NCBI RefSeq assembly: GCF_016134045.1
Contig: NZ_CP065915.1
Coordinates: 2,604,001 to 2,668,000, forward strand
Length of the DNA stretch: 64,000 nucleotides
Origin: Pelagovum pacificum
Lineage (GTDB): Bacteria; Pseudomonadota; Alphaproteobacteria; Rhodobacterales; Rhodobacteraceae
Direction of reading: 5' to 3'
Shown: piece after piece, positions 17,771 to 25,833 of the stretch
Layout: each line of letters begins with the position of its first letter
Numbering within the stretch: position 1 is the first letter of the stretch
Notes under the pieces: model-generated
Told to the model about the DNA's origin: nothing
The model's database searches: none
The model's input: the letters and a program-made list of their open reading frames with translations, nothing else
Program-made: the position numbers and the translations under genes

Positions 17771-19048
17771 TTAGCGGTTCATCATGCCGGAGAGTTCGGC
17801 CTTCATCTGCTCGATCGCGTCAGCGGGCTCGAGGTAGCCGGCGAGCGCCGGGACGAGCACGTTGAGCGCCTGGTCGTAGACCGGGGAGGCCACGCCGGCG
17901 ATCGGGTCGGCCGGGTCGAAGGACGCGGTGTCGGCGAGCGAGGCGTAGGTCGCGTTCGGCTCCATCGACTGGTACTCGTCGCTTTCGGTGGTCGCCACGT
18001 AGGCCGGGATGTGACCGGCGGAGGCCCAGCCGATGGAGTTCTCTTCCATCCAGCCGATGACGGTCATGACCGCTTCACGCTTCTCGGGGTCCATTTCCTC
18101 GTCCTGCGCCGGGATGGCGAAGGCGTGGGAGTCGGCCCAGGTGGCGGACTCGTCGAGAAGGGTCGGAACCTGCACGGCGCCCCACTCGAAGCCGAGCGTG
18201 CCGGCGTCGGCCATGTCGGTCATCGTCGGGACTTCCCAAACGCCGTTCAGCTGGAACGCGCTCTGGCCGCCGGTGAAGAGCGCGACGGAGGCTTCGTATT
18301 CCGCCTGGTCGGGCACCCAGCCCTGCTCGTTCCAGTTCGTCATGATCTCGAGCGCGCGCACCGCCTTGTCGGTGTTGTCGCCGGGGAGCACTTCGCCGTC
18401 GACGATGAACTCGCCGCCCTGCTGGCTGAGCAGGGTGTAGAAGACGCGCCACACGCCACCGTCACCACCGGTCTGGTAGGACAGCGGGGTCTGGGAGCCG
18501 TTCTCGGCCGCGGCCTGAAGGGCGGCTTCGAAGTCCTCGAGGCTCTCGATGCCGGTCAGGTTGCCGTCGGCGTCGAGGTAGTCGGTGCCTTCGAGGAAGC
18601 TCTTGTTGTAGTAGAGCACGAGCGAGTGGATATCGAACGGGATGGCGTAGAGTTCACCGTCCGGGCCGGTCGCGGCTTCGATCGAGGACGCGAAGAAATC
18701 GTCCTTGGTGAGGCCGGCCACTTCGAGGTCGGCATCGGTGATCGGCGACAGGACGCCCTCTTCCAGCGCGAGCGGCACGCGGGACAGGTGGTAGGTCATG
18801 ACGTCGGGGCCTTCGCCGACGGCGGCGGAGGTGCGGACCTTCGTGTAGAACGGCACGCCCCACTCGAGCGTGGTCGCGTCGATCTGGATGTCTTCGTGCT
18901 CTTCATTGAAGCCGTCGATCAGGGCCTTCATGCGAACGCCGTCACCGCCGGAAAGGAAGTCCCACCAGACAACAGTCTGCTGAGCCGCCGCGGGCAGCGC
19001 CAGAATGGACGCCGTCGTGGCCGCAAGGATAGTTCTCATACCGATCAT
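17771..19048 (-). CDS. CUT1 ABC transporter sugar-binding protein (arabinoside candidate)
   Basis: A 425-residue extracellular solute-binding protein family 1 with a Sec signal (MRTILAATTASILALPAAAQ, cleavage near AAA-Q). The mature start TVVWWDFLSGGDGVRMKAL is typical of CUT1 proteins. ATG at 19048 with GGGAGG seven bases upstream. It is fourth in an operon that begins with AraD1-like and GH51 genes, so the ligand is inferred to be L-arabinose-containing oligosaccharides or arabinosides. Confidence 0.92.
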   Translation of the reverse strand: MIGMRTILAATTASILALPAAAQQTVVWWDFLSGGDGVRMKALIDGFNEEHEDIQIDATTLEWGVPFYTKVRTSAAVGEGPDVMTYHLSRVPLALEEGVLSPITDADLEVAGLTKDDFFASSIEAATGPDGELYAIPFDIHSLVLYYNKSFLEGTDYLDADGNLTGIESLEDFEAALQAAAENGSQTPLSYQTGGDGGVWRVFYTLLSQQGGEFIVDGEVLPGDNTDKAVRALEIMTNWNEQGWVPDQAEYEASVALFTGGQSAFQLNGVWEVPTMTDMADAGTLGFEWGAVQVPTLLDESATWADSHAFAIPAQDEEMDPEKREAVMTVIGWMEENSIGWASAGHIPAYVATTESDEYQSMEPNATYASLADTASFDPADPIAGVASPVYDQALNVLVPALAGYLEPADAIEQMKAELSGMMNR

Positions 19049-19080
19049 TGGTTTTCCTCCCTGTTGATCGTTGGTTACCC

Positions 19081-19104
19081 CCTGCCCCGTTGGTCCGGGG
19101 CAGG
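19081..19104 (-). terminator. Stem-loop between ATPase and binding-protein genes
   Basis: Nine-pair stem CCTGCCCCG with CGGGGCAGG and a six-base loop, directly after the ATPase stop (19115) and before the binding-protein ribosome site. It may attenuate or process the message, and would let the binding protein be expressed at a different level. Confidence 0.5.
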
Positions 19105-19114
19105 AGACGATTGA

Positions 19115-20197
19115 TTAGCGGAGCCGCTGTCCATCCGGGTCGAAGACCAGGACGTCTTCCGGCTTCGCGCCGAGGCCGATGGTCTGGCCCTCGAGTGCTT
19201 CGCGCAGGCCGTGGCGTTCCACGACCAGCTGGGTGTCGTCAGCCATCTTGAGGTGCAGGTAGGAGACGCCGCCGAGCTGTTCGGCCATGTCCACCGTCGC
19301 CTGCACGCCACCTTCCACGATGTCGAAATGCTCGGGCCGGATGCCGATCAGCACGTGCTGGCCGGGCTCGAGCTTCGATTGCCGGACGGACGCCTTCATG
19401 TGCGCCGTTTCGCCGTCGGTCAGCTTCACCGTGACAGTTTCCCCCTCGACCGAGGCGACCTCGGCGTTGAGGAAGTTCATCGACGGAGAGCCGATGAAGC
19501 CGGCAACGAACCGGTTGTCGGGATCGTCGTAGAGCGACAGCGGCGTGCCCGCCTGCTGCACCACGCCCGACTTCAGCACGAAGATGTCGTCGGCGAGCGT
19601 CATCGCCTCCACCTGGTCGTGCGTGACGTAGATCATCGTCGCGCCGATCTGGCGGTGAAGCCGCGCCAGTTCGAGCCGCATCGCGACGCGCAGTTCGGCG
19701 TCGAGGTTCGACAGCGGCTCGTCGAACAGGAAGACCTTCGGTTCGCGCACGATGGCGCGGCCGATGGCGACCCGCTGACGCTGACCGCCCGACAGGGCGG
19801 ACGGCTTCTTGTCGAGGTGATCGGTGAGCTGGAGGATGCGCGCGGCTTCCTCCACCTTTTCCTTCACCGTGGCCTTCGGCGCCCGTGCGAGGCGCAGCGA
19901 GAAGGCCATGTTCTCGAACACGCTCAGGTGCGGATAGAGCGCGTAGTTCTGGAACACCATGGCGACGCCGCGGTCTGCGGCCTCTTCGTCGGTGACGTCG
20001 TCACCTTCGATCTCGATCCGCCCGCCGGACGTGTCCTCCAGCCCTGCGATCATGCGCAGGAGCGTGGATTTCCCACATCCGGACGGGCCGACGAAGACCG
20101 CGAAGTCACCCTTCGGTATTTCCATCGAAACGTCGTGAATGACGTCGGCGGCGCCGAACGACTTCTTGACGTTGGTCAGACGAACGCCTGCCGTCAT
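19115..20197 (-). CDS. Sugar ABC transporter ATP-binding protein (MalK/UgpC family)
   Basis: A 360-residue ATPase with Walker [10 protein letters not shown] (37-45), signature LSGGQRQR (135-142), Walker B KVFLFDEP and a TOBE domain with GIRPEH. I chose the ATG at 20197, because AGGAG lies six bases upstream and this places the start 13 bases after the GH51 stop; a frame seven codons longer would overlap GH51. It energises the importer at 15972-19048. Confidence 0.94.
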   Translation of the reverse strand: MTAGVRLTNVKKSFGAADVIHDVSMEIPKGDFAVFVGPSGCGKSTLLRMIAGLEDTSGGRIEIEGDDVTDEEAADRGVAMVFQNYALYPHLSVFENMAFSLRLARAPKATVKEKVEEAARILQLTDHLDKKPSALSGGQRQRVAIGRAIVREPKVFLFDEPLSNLDAELRVAMRLELARLHRQIGATMIYVTHDQVEAMTLADDIFVLKSGVVQQAGTPLSLYDDPDNRFVAGFIGSPSMNFLNAEVASVEGETVTVKLTDGETAHMKASVRQSKLEPGQHVLIGIRPEHFDIVEGGVQATVDMAEQLGGVSYLHLKMADDTQLVVERHGLREALEGQTIGLGAKPEDVLVFDPDGQRLR

Positions 20198-20210
20198 CGC
20201 GATCTCCTTC

Positions 20211-21722
20211 TCAGCCAACCTTGAGTTTCACGACATGATACGACAGCGGCGCGAGGCTGCCCTTCAAGGAACCGTCATCGACACCGATGCCCTTGCCGTC
20301 GGTCGGCGCGATGGCGTCGGGCTTGTCGGGGCCGTTGGTCGCTTCGAGGTCGTGACCTTCCATGACTTTGTGCATGATGACCTCGGCGCTGTCGAAGCCG
20401 GTAAGCGACATCGAAAGCTCCGCCGTCTCGGTCAGGTGCCGGTTCAGCGCGAAGACCGTCACGGTGCCCGCGGCACGGTCCCAGGTCGCGGCGATATCCA
20501 TGTAGGGAACGTCGCTGGCGACCTCGCAATTGTAGGTCGGACCATCGACGGAGACGTTCAGCGCCTCGCCGCGGCCGTGCAACGACGCGAACTGGTAGGG
20601 CCAGTAGATCGTCTGGCGCCATGCCGGGCCGCCCTTCTCCGCCCGGATCGGGGCGATGACGTTCACGAGCTGCGCGATACAGGCGATGCGGACCCGGTCG
20701 GAGCGGCGGATGAACTCGTTCAGCAGGCCGCCGATGAACAGCGCGTCCTCGAAGTTGTAGTCCTCTTCCAGAAGCGCGGGGGCTTCCGGCCAGTCCCACG
20801 TGTGCCAGCGCTTATGGTCTTCCTCGCGGATGTGATACCAGACGTTCCACTCGTCGAAGCAGATGTAGACGTCGTTCTTGGCGCGCTTCTTGGCCTTGAT
20901 GAAGTCGATGACGCCGCCGATCGCCTGGATGTAGCGGCCCGTCTCCTCGATCTTGCCGAAGAAGTTCAGCGTGTCCTTCGAGGAGTTGCCGAAATACTTG
21001 TGCAGCGAGATGTAGTGGACGTTCTCGTAGCACTCGTCGAGCACCTGGCGCTCCCACTCGGGGTAGGTCGCCATGCCGTCGTTCGAGGAGCCGCAGACGA
21101 TGAACTCGGCACCCGGCGTGATCTGACGCAGGGCTTTCGCGGTCTCGTCGGCGATACGGCCGTATTCCTTGGCTTCCTTGTGGCCGATCTGCCAGGGACC
21201 GTCCATCTCGTTGCCGAGGCACCACATCTTGACGTCGTAGGGGTCCTCGACGCCGTGGCTCTTGCGGAGATCGGACCAGAAGGTGCCGCCCGGCATGTTC
21301 ACGTACTCGACGAAGTCGCGCGCATCCTGCAGGCCCTTGGAGCCGAGGTTGACGGCGAGCATCATCTCGATGTCCGTCTCCTTCGCCCAGTGGGCGAATT
21401 CATTGATGCCGACCTGGTTGCTTTCGCGCGAACGCCACGCGAGGTCCATCCGCATCGGGCGATCCTCTTTCGGACCGATGCCGTCTTTCCAGTCGTAGGC
21501 CGAGACGAAGTTGCCGCCGGGATAGCGGATGGCCGGGATGTTGAGGCCCTTGACCAGCTCCATCACGTCCTTGCGGAAGCCCATGTGGTCCGCTTCGGGG
21601 TGGCCCGGCTCGTAGATGCCGGAGTAGATCGCCCGGCCCATGTGCTCGATGAACGCCGCATAGAGGCGGTCGTCGATCGTGCCGATCCGGAAATCGCGGT
21701 GGAGCGCCGCATTCACTTTCAT
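20211..21722 (-). CDS. abfA: Alpha-L-arabinofuranosidase, GH51
   Basis: A 503-residue glycoside hydrolase family 51 enzyme, the size of characterised bacterial AbfA. The acid/base E172 lies in WCLGNEMDGPW and the nucleophile E291 in ICFDEWNVW, at the same spacing as in the Geobacillus enzyme (E175/E294). RYPGGNFVSAYDWKDG is also a family hallmark. It releases terminal alpha-L-arabinofuranose from arabinan, arabinoxylan or arabinogalactan oligosaccharides. No signal peptide, so it acts in the cytoplasm on imported oligosaccharides, in line with the ABC importer directly downstream. It follows the AraD1-like gene by 54 bases. Confidence 0.95.
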   Translation of the reverse strand: MKVNAALHRDFRIGTIDDRLYAAFIEHMGRAIYSGIYEPGHPEADHMGFRKDVMELVKGLNIPAIRYPGGNFVSAYDWKDGIGPKEDRPMRMDLAWRSRESNQVGINEFAHWAKETDIEMMLAVNLGSKGLQDARDFVEYVNMPGGTFWSDLRKSHGVEDPYDVKMWCLGNEMDGPWQIGHKEAKEYGRIADETAKALRQITPGAEFIVCGSSNDGMATYPEWERQVLDECYENVHYISLHKYFGNSSKDTLNFFGKIEETGRYIQAIGGVIDFIKAKKRAKNDVYICFDEWNVWYHIREEDHKRWHTWDWPEAPALLEEDYNFEDALFIGGLLNEFIRRSDRVRIACIAQLVNVIAPIRAEKGGPAWRQTIYWPYQFASLHGRGEALNVSVDGPTYNCEVASDVPYMDIAATWDRAAGTVTVFALNRHLTETAELSMSLTGFDSAEVIMHKVMEGHDLEATNGPDKPDAIAPTDGKGIGVDDGSLKGSLAPLSYHVVKLKVG

Positions 21723-21776
21723 TCGTCCTGGTCCTTCTTTTTCGGCCGCGTCAGCGACGCGGGGGAGTCCGTGGTG

Positions 21777-22658
21777 TCAGAGCGGTGTGACCGCGATGGC
21801 GCGCTGTCCCGTCGCCGCGAGAGCGGGGCCGAGCGGGTTGCGCAGCGGCAGGCCGAAGCCGTCCGCCTCGATTTCGAAGATGTCTCCGGGCTCGGATCGG
21901 AACTCCTCCCCATGGGAGGAGACGACGCCGCCGAAAATGTGGATGTGGACGTCTCCCGGCCGGCGGAAGGCGTCGTAGCAGAAGTGCGTGCCCTCGAGCA
22001 TGGCGATGTCATGGGTCATCGTCGCCTCGCCCGTGTGGAAGCGCCGCTCGTGGACGATCGCCGTGCCCCGCCGGATGCGGGAGACGCCGATCACGTCGCG
22101 CGGCAGAGAGCCGAGCCGGAGCTCGGGGCCGACCGAGGCGGGCCGCAGCCGCGAGCGGGCGCTCGGCGCGTTCGCCCCGTCGGACGCCACGAACTCGTTG
22201 GCGAGCGCAAAGCCCAGACGGAAGGGCGCACCGTCGGTGCCGATGACGTAAAGCCCGGCGAGTTCCGGCTCTTCCGCGGCCTCGTGCGTCGGACGGGGCG
22301 GCGGCAGGTCCATGCCCGGCGCAACCAGCGAGTCGCCGTTGCCCTTGTAGTACCAGTCCGGCCCGGTGCCCTCGGCCCCGTCGCGGTCGTCGTTGCCTGC
22401 GCAGGTGAGATAGAGCCGGGACGGCTCGGGATGGGTCAGCGGCGGCAGGACGCGCCCTTCGAGGTAGCATTGCTCGAGGTCGATCACCGCGCCGAAGCCG
22501 AGCGACTGGATGCGGGCCGAGATGGTCACGCCCCGCTCGATGCAGTCACAGACCAGGTCGTAGACGGTCTGGAAGCCCCGCAGACGGTAGGCTTCCGTCC
22601 CTTCGCGCAGAACAACAGCAGTTCGTCCATCGTTATCCCTGACCTGAGAAAGCAGCAT
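21777..22658 (-). CDS. AraD1/GguC-like FAH-superfamily protein (sugar-acid dehydratase candidate)
   Basis: About 293 residues. The overall pattern fits the GguC/AraD1 branch of the fumarylacetoacetate hydrolase superfamily: an N-terminal half with CYLEGRVLPPLTHPEPSRLYLTCAGN, WYYKGNGDSLVAPG, a lid segment and a C-terminal HIHIFGGVVSS core. GguC genes sit next to sugar importers controlled by the LysR regulator GbpR in Agrobacterium, and AraD1 members are predicted L-2-keto-3-deoxyarabonate dehydratases. Both contexts recur here, since GH51 follows and a GbpR-like LysR is divergent. I start at the ATG at 22658; GGGGGGAGG is 13 bases upstream. A longer frame to 22736 is low-complexity and unlikely. 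Exact chemistry is inferred. Confidence 0.8.
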   Translation of the reverse strand: MLLSQVRDNDGRTAVVLREGTEAYRLRGFQTVYDLVCDCIERGVTISARIQSLGFGAVIDLEQCYLEGRVLPPLTHPEPSRLYLTCAGNDDRDGAEGTGPDWYYKGNGDSLVAPGMDLPPPRPTHEAAEEPELAGLYVIGTDGAPFRLGFALANEFVASDGANAPSARSRLRPASVGPELRLGSLPRDVIGVSRIRRGTAIVHERRFHTGEATMTHDIAMLEGTHFCYDAFRRPGDVHIHIFGGVVSSHGEEFRSEPGDIFEIEADGFGLPLRNPLGPALAATGQRAIAVTPL

Positions 22659-22831
22659 GTGTTGTTGTCGACCTCCCCCCGGCAGACAAGCAGGCAGCAC
22701 GCCCGGGCAAGGTGTTCCCGTCGAGCTGTCCAGCATCTCTGTCGAAGTCTCCTCCCCTGCGCCGCACGTTGTCCGGCGCGTTCTCCGACCACACGGTTAC
22801 CGGCGCCTCATATTTCATACAAATTCGATGT

Positions 22832-22862
22832 TTGACTTCCGATATAACGAGGCTGATATATC
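22832..22862 (+). promoter_or_regulatory. Predicted LysR promoter with overlapping palindrome
   Basis: TTGACT (22832-22837), a 17-base spacer and GATATA (22855-22860) form a good sigma-70-type promoter for the LysR gene. The inverted repeat GATATA-N10-TATATC (22841-22862) overlaps the spacer and -10 box, and ATTT-N5-AAAT lies just upstream (22812-22824). This AT-rich island in GC-rich DNA is the likely control region for both the LysR gene and the divergent arabinose operon. Confidence 0.55.
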
Positions 22863-22889
22863 CACGCAGTTTTTGCAGCGCAGCAAGGG

Positions 22890-23873
22890 GTGTCGCCGTT
22901 GGATCGGGACTCACTTATTCGTCAGGGACTTAAGCTGTCCCAGCTCCGTCTGCTGAGGGCAATCGGCGAGACCGGACAGGTCAGCGCCGCTGCAGCGCAG
23001 CTTGCGATGTCACAACCCGCTGCGTCGCGCATGATGGCTGACCTCGAGCGTCTGACGGGGGTCAAGCTCTACGAACGCCACCCGCGGGGAATCATGCTCA
23101 CCGATGCCGGGCGGATGCTGGCGGCGCGGGCGCGACGGATCACGCAGGAGCTGGAGGATGCCGGCCACGCCCTGTCGAAACTGTCGAGCGGCGTACGCGG
23201 ACGGGTCATGTTCGGCGCCGTGACCGGGCCCGCGCTGGAGGTCGTGATCCCGGCGATCCGGCAGGCCCGGCTCACCCATCCAGAGATCGAGTTGAGCGTG
23301 AACGTCGACACGTCCGACCACCTCGCCGAGGCGCTGGTGGGCGGGGAACTCGACTTCTACATCGGCCGTCTGCTCGGCAATATCGACGCGTCGGACGTCG
23401 AGTTGCGCGAGATCGGGCCGGAGTGGATCCACCTGCTCGTCCGCGCCGACCATCCGCTGCTGCGCCGGCCGCAGGTGACGCTGGACGAAGCGCTCGCCTA
23501 CGACTGGATCATGCAGCCGATCGGCGGTCTGATGCGCCATACGGTGGAGCTGTTCCTGCTCCACCAGGGGTTCGAACTGCCCGCCCGGACGATCAGCACC
23601 GCGTCCCTGCTCGTCACCCTCTCGCTCGTCGCGACAACCAACGCGATCGCGCCGGTACCCCGCGCGGTCTACGACTTCTACGCCAGCCAGCAGGGCCTCG
23701 GCGCGCGGCTCGACTACCTTCCGGTCGATACCGAGATCAGCGTCGTCCCCTACTCGATCATCACCCGCCGCAACGACCCGCTGTCCGCCTCCGCGCGGCT
23801 GTTCCTCGACATCATCGAGGCCCGGCTCGACGCGGAAGGGCCGGACCTGCGGGGCTGGCTGTCGAGCGAGTAG
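22890..23873 (+). CDS. LysR family regulator, GbpR-like
   Basis: A 327-residue LysR-type regulator: N-terminal winged helix (about 15-75, KLSQLRLLRAIGETGQVSAA and QPAASRMMADLERLTG) and a C-terminal periplasmic-binding-like effector domain (GRVMFGAVTGPALEVVIPAI). It resembles the GbpR group, which controls sugar-binding-protein and ggu genes in Agrobacterium. It is divergent from the AraD1-GH51-ABC operon and so probably controls it in response to arabinose or a derivative. The start may be GTG at 22890 or TTG at 22899; AAGGGG fits the TTG better. Confidence 0.9.
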   Translation: MSPLDRDSLIRQGLKLSQLRLLRAIGETGQVSAAAAQLAMSQPAASRMMADLERLTGVKLYERHPRGIMLTDAGRMLAARARRITQELEDAGHALSKLSSGVRGRVMFGAVTGPALEVVIPAIRQARLTHPEIELSVNVDTSDHLAEALVGGELDFYIGRLLGNIDASDVELREIGPEWIHLLVRADHPLLRRPQVTLDEALAYDWIMQPIGGLMRHTVELFLLHQGFELPARTISTASLLVTLSLVATTNAIAPVPRAVYDFYASQQGLGARLDYLPVDTEISVVPYSIITRRNDPLSASARLFLDIIEARLDAEGPDLRGWLSSE

Positions 23874-23902
23874 GCGGCGCCGGAGACGAAGACCGGTCCG
23901 CC
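23873..23902 (+). terminator. Possible terminator after the LysR gene
   Basis: Imperfect hairpin with GGCGG/CCGCC outer and CCGG/CCGG inner pairs right at the LysR stop. No T-run. Weak support. The remaining bases to 24036 show no gene. Confidence 0.3.
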
Positions 23903-24036
23903 AAGGAAATGCGAGACCACCTTGGTCGGGCAAGCGCGCTCTACAGCCTCAAGAACCGCGACATCTGAGACCTGCGTGCGGCGCATGGCGGGTTGCCGCA
24001 GCGCGGCCCGGGGCATTTTGCACTTGCGGCATGAGC

Positions 24037-24063
24037 GTTCAGTTCATACTGAACACTCTGAAC
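24037..24063 (+). promoter_or_regulatory. Nested palindrome, candidate operator of the GbsR-type regulator
   Basis: Four copies of the half-site GTTCA(G) arranged as nested inverted repeats: GTTCAG (24037-24042), GTTCA-TAC-TGAAC (24042-24054) and CTGAAC (24058-24063). It lies 12 bases before the regulator ATG, as expected for autoregulation of the regulator-RND operon. Confidence 0.5.
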
Positions 24064-24074
24064 GAAAGAAGCCC

Positions 24075-24545
24075 ATGCAAGACACCGACCTGAAGTTCAT
24101 CGAGTTGCTCGGCAGCATCGCCCAGGACCAGGGCAGCCCCAGGATCGCCGGAGAGATCATGGGCTACCTCACCTTGTCCGGAGACGATTGCAGTCTCAGC
24201 GAGATCGCCGAGGCGCTCGGCGTGTCCAAGGCCTCCGTCTCGACCAATGTCCGGCTGCTCGAGACACGGGGGTCCGCAGTCCGGGTGAACCGGCGCGGCT
24301 CCCGGCAGGATCACTGGCGCGCAAGCGATGACCCGCACAGCCGCATCCTCACCCGGATGTCGGAGACCTTCTACCGCTTCGCCCGGCAGATCGAGGACGT
24401 CGCCGGTGAGTTTCCCGACGACACCGAAAAACGACGGAAGGTCGAGGAGACCGCGTTCTTCTATCGCAAATCCGCCCGTTTCCTTGCGGCCTGGTCCGAG
24501 GATTTCGACCAGCCCGCCCCCGCAACGCCCGCCGAGACCGAGTAG
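24075..24545 (+). CDS. GbsR/MarR-type transcriptional regulator
   Basis: A 156-residue regulator with a winged helix (about 40-80, LSEIAEALGVSKASVSTNVR) and a helical C-terminal dimer region, closest in layout to the GbsR (COG1510) branch of MarR-like proteins. The ATG at 24075 follows a weak GAAAGAAG ribosome site and avoids a low-complexity extension. It precedes the RND pump genes with a six-base gap and probably represses them, with the palindrome at 24037-24063 as operator. The inducer is unknown. Confidence 0.87.
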   Translation: MQDTDLKFIELLGSIAQDQGSPRIAGEIMGYLTLSGDDCSLSEIAEALGVSKASVSTNVRLLETRGSAVRVNRRGSRQDHWRASDDPHSRILTRMSETFYRFARQIEDVAGEFPDDTEKRRKVEETAFFYRKSARFLAAWSEDFDQPAPATPAETE

Positions 24546-24550
24546 CCGCC

Positions 24551-25828
24551 ATGTCCGACAAACCGACCGAACCACCCAAGCCCGACTGGGCCCTCACCCG
24601 TCGCGAGCGCAAGGCGAAGCAGGCCATCGAAGACGGCCGCAAGCCGCCCCGGCGCAAGTGGCCGTGGGTAATCCTGCTGCTCGTCGCCGGGGGCTTCGGG
24701 CTCTACACCGCCAACGAACGCGGCCTCATCGACCTGCCCACCGGCGACATGACCGGTGAGGCGAGCGCCGCGCCGGCCGCCGAGGATGCCGAAGTACCCG
24801 TGGAAGAAACCGAACCGGCGGAAGAGCGGATCGTCCAGCTTCTGCCGAGCGAGATCGCCGAGATCGAGGTCGGAACGCTGCGCGAGACGGTGCGCATCAC
24901 GGGCTCCCTCGCGCCGAACCGTCAGCTCGCCATCTCCGCGGAAGTCTCCGGCCACGTCGATGAAGTGACGCGCCGCGCCGGTGAAGACGTGACCGAGGGC
25001 GACGTGCTGATCCGGATCGGCCTCGAGACGCTGCGCAACCAGCTCGAACAGAGCCAGGCGACCGCCGACGCGACCCGCGCCCAGCTCGAATTCGCGCAAG
25101 GCGAGCTCGAGCGGACGCAGAGCCTCGTCGACCGGGGTGTCGCCACCTCCTCCACGCTCGACAGCAACGTCTCGAACGTTCAGCAACTGCAATCCAACCT
25201 TGCCGCGCTCGAACGGCAGGTCGATACCGCCGAGCAGTCGCTTGAGAAGGCGACGATCACCGCGCCGTTCTCCGGCGTCGTGTCGTCGCTCGATGTCGAC
25301 CCCGGCGCGTTCGTGAGCACCGGCGCGCCGCTCCTGTCGATCGTCGACATCTCCTCGCTGGAGCTCGAGGGCGCCGTTCCGGTCTTCTACGCGCCGCGTG
25401 TGCGGACCGGGCAGACGGTCGAGATCCTCGTCGACGGCTTCGGCGACGACAGCTTCGAGGGCAAGGTGGAGCGCGTCTCGCCCGTCGCCGCGTCGGGCAC
25501 GCGGATGCTGCCGATCTTCGCGGCGATCAGCAATCCCGACGGCGTCCTGCGCGGTGGCATGTTCGCCTCCGGCGAGCTTCAGCTCGACCGCAAGGACGAC
25601 GTGATCGGCGTTCCGGTCGAGGCGATCCGCGAGGATGCCGAGGGCAACAGCTTCGTGCTGAAGATCGTCGACGAGATCGCCGTTCGGCAGGACATCACCA
25701 TCGCCCGCATGTGGGACCGTGGCCGGGTGGCCGAGATCTCCGAGGGGCTGGAGCCCGGTGACACCATCGTCGCCGTCGCCTTCGAACGCCTGCAACCCGA
25801 CACCAAAGTCACGTTGACAGGAGAGTAA
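24551..25828 (+). CDS. RND efflux periplasmic adaptor (membrane fusion protein)
   Basis: A 425-residue adaptor. A basic cytoplasmic tail and a single transmembrane anchor (about 38-54, WPWVILLLVAGGFGLY), then an acidic linker, a lipoyl/barrel-sandwich domain split by a coiled-coil hairpin (about 160-235), and beta-barrel and membrane-proximal domains. ATITAPFSGVVS is the family's barrel motif. It is uncleaved rather than a lipoprotein. It links the RND pump encoded next to an outer-membrane channel, for which no gene is present in the window. Confidence 0.93.
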   Translation: MSDKPTEPPKPDWALTRRERKAKQAIEDGRKPPRRKWPWVILLLVAGGFGLYTANERGLIDLPTGDMTGEASAAPAAEDAEVPVEETEPAEERIVQLLPSEIAEIEVGTLRETVRITGSLAPNRQLAISAEVSGHVDEVTRRAGEDVTEGDVLIRIGLETLRNQLEQSQATADATRAQLEFAQGELERTQSLVDRGVATSSTLDSNVSNVQQLQSNLAALERQVDTAEQSLEKATITAPFSGVVSSLDVDPGAFVSTGAPLLSIVDISSLELEGAVPVFYAPRVRTGQTVEILVDGFGDDSFEGKVERVSPVAASGTRMLPIFAAISNPDGVLRGGMFASGELQLDRKDDVIGVPVEAIREDAEGNSFVLKIVDEIAVRQDITIARMWDRGRVAEISEGLEPGDTIVAVAFERLQPDTKVTLTGE

Positions 25829-25833
25829 GCCCC

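Noticed and set aside
20139..22835. Open frame of 898 codons on the plus strand
   Set aside because: Antisense to GH51 and the AraD1-like gene, whose catalytic motifs and ribosome sites are clear. The antisense translation has no recognisable domain.
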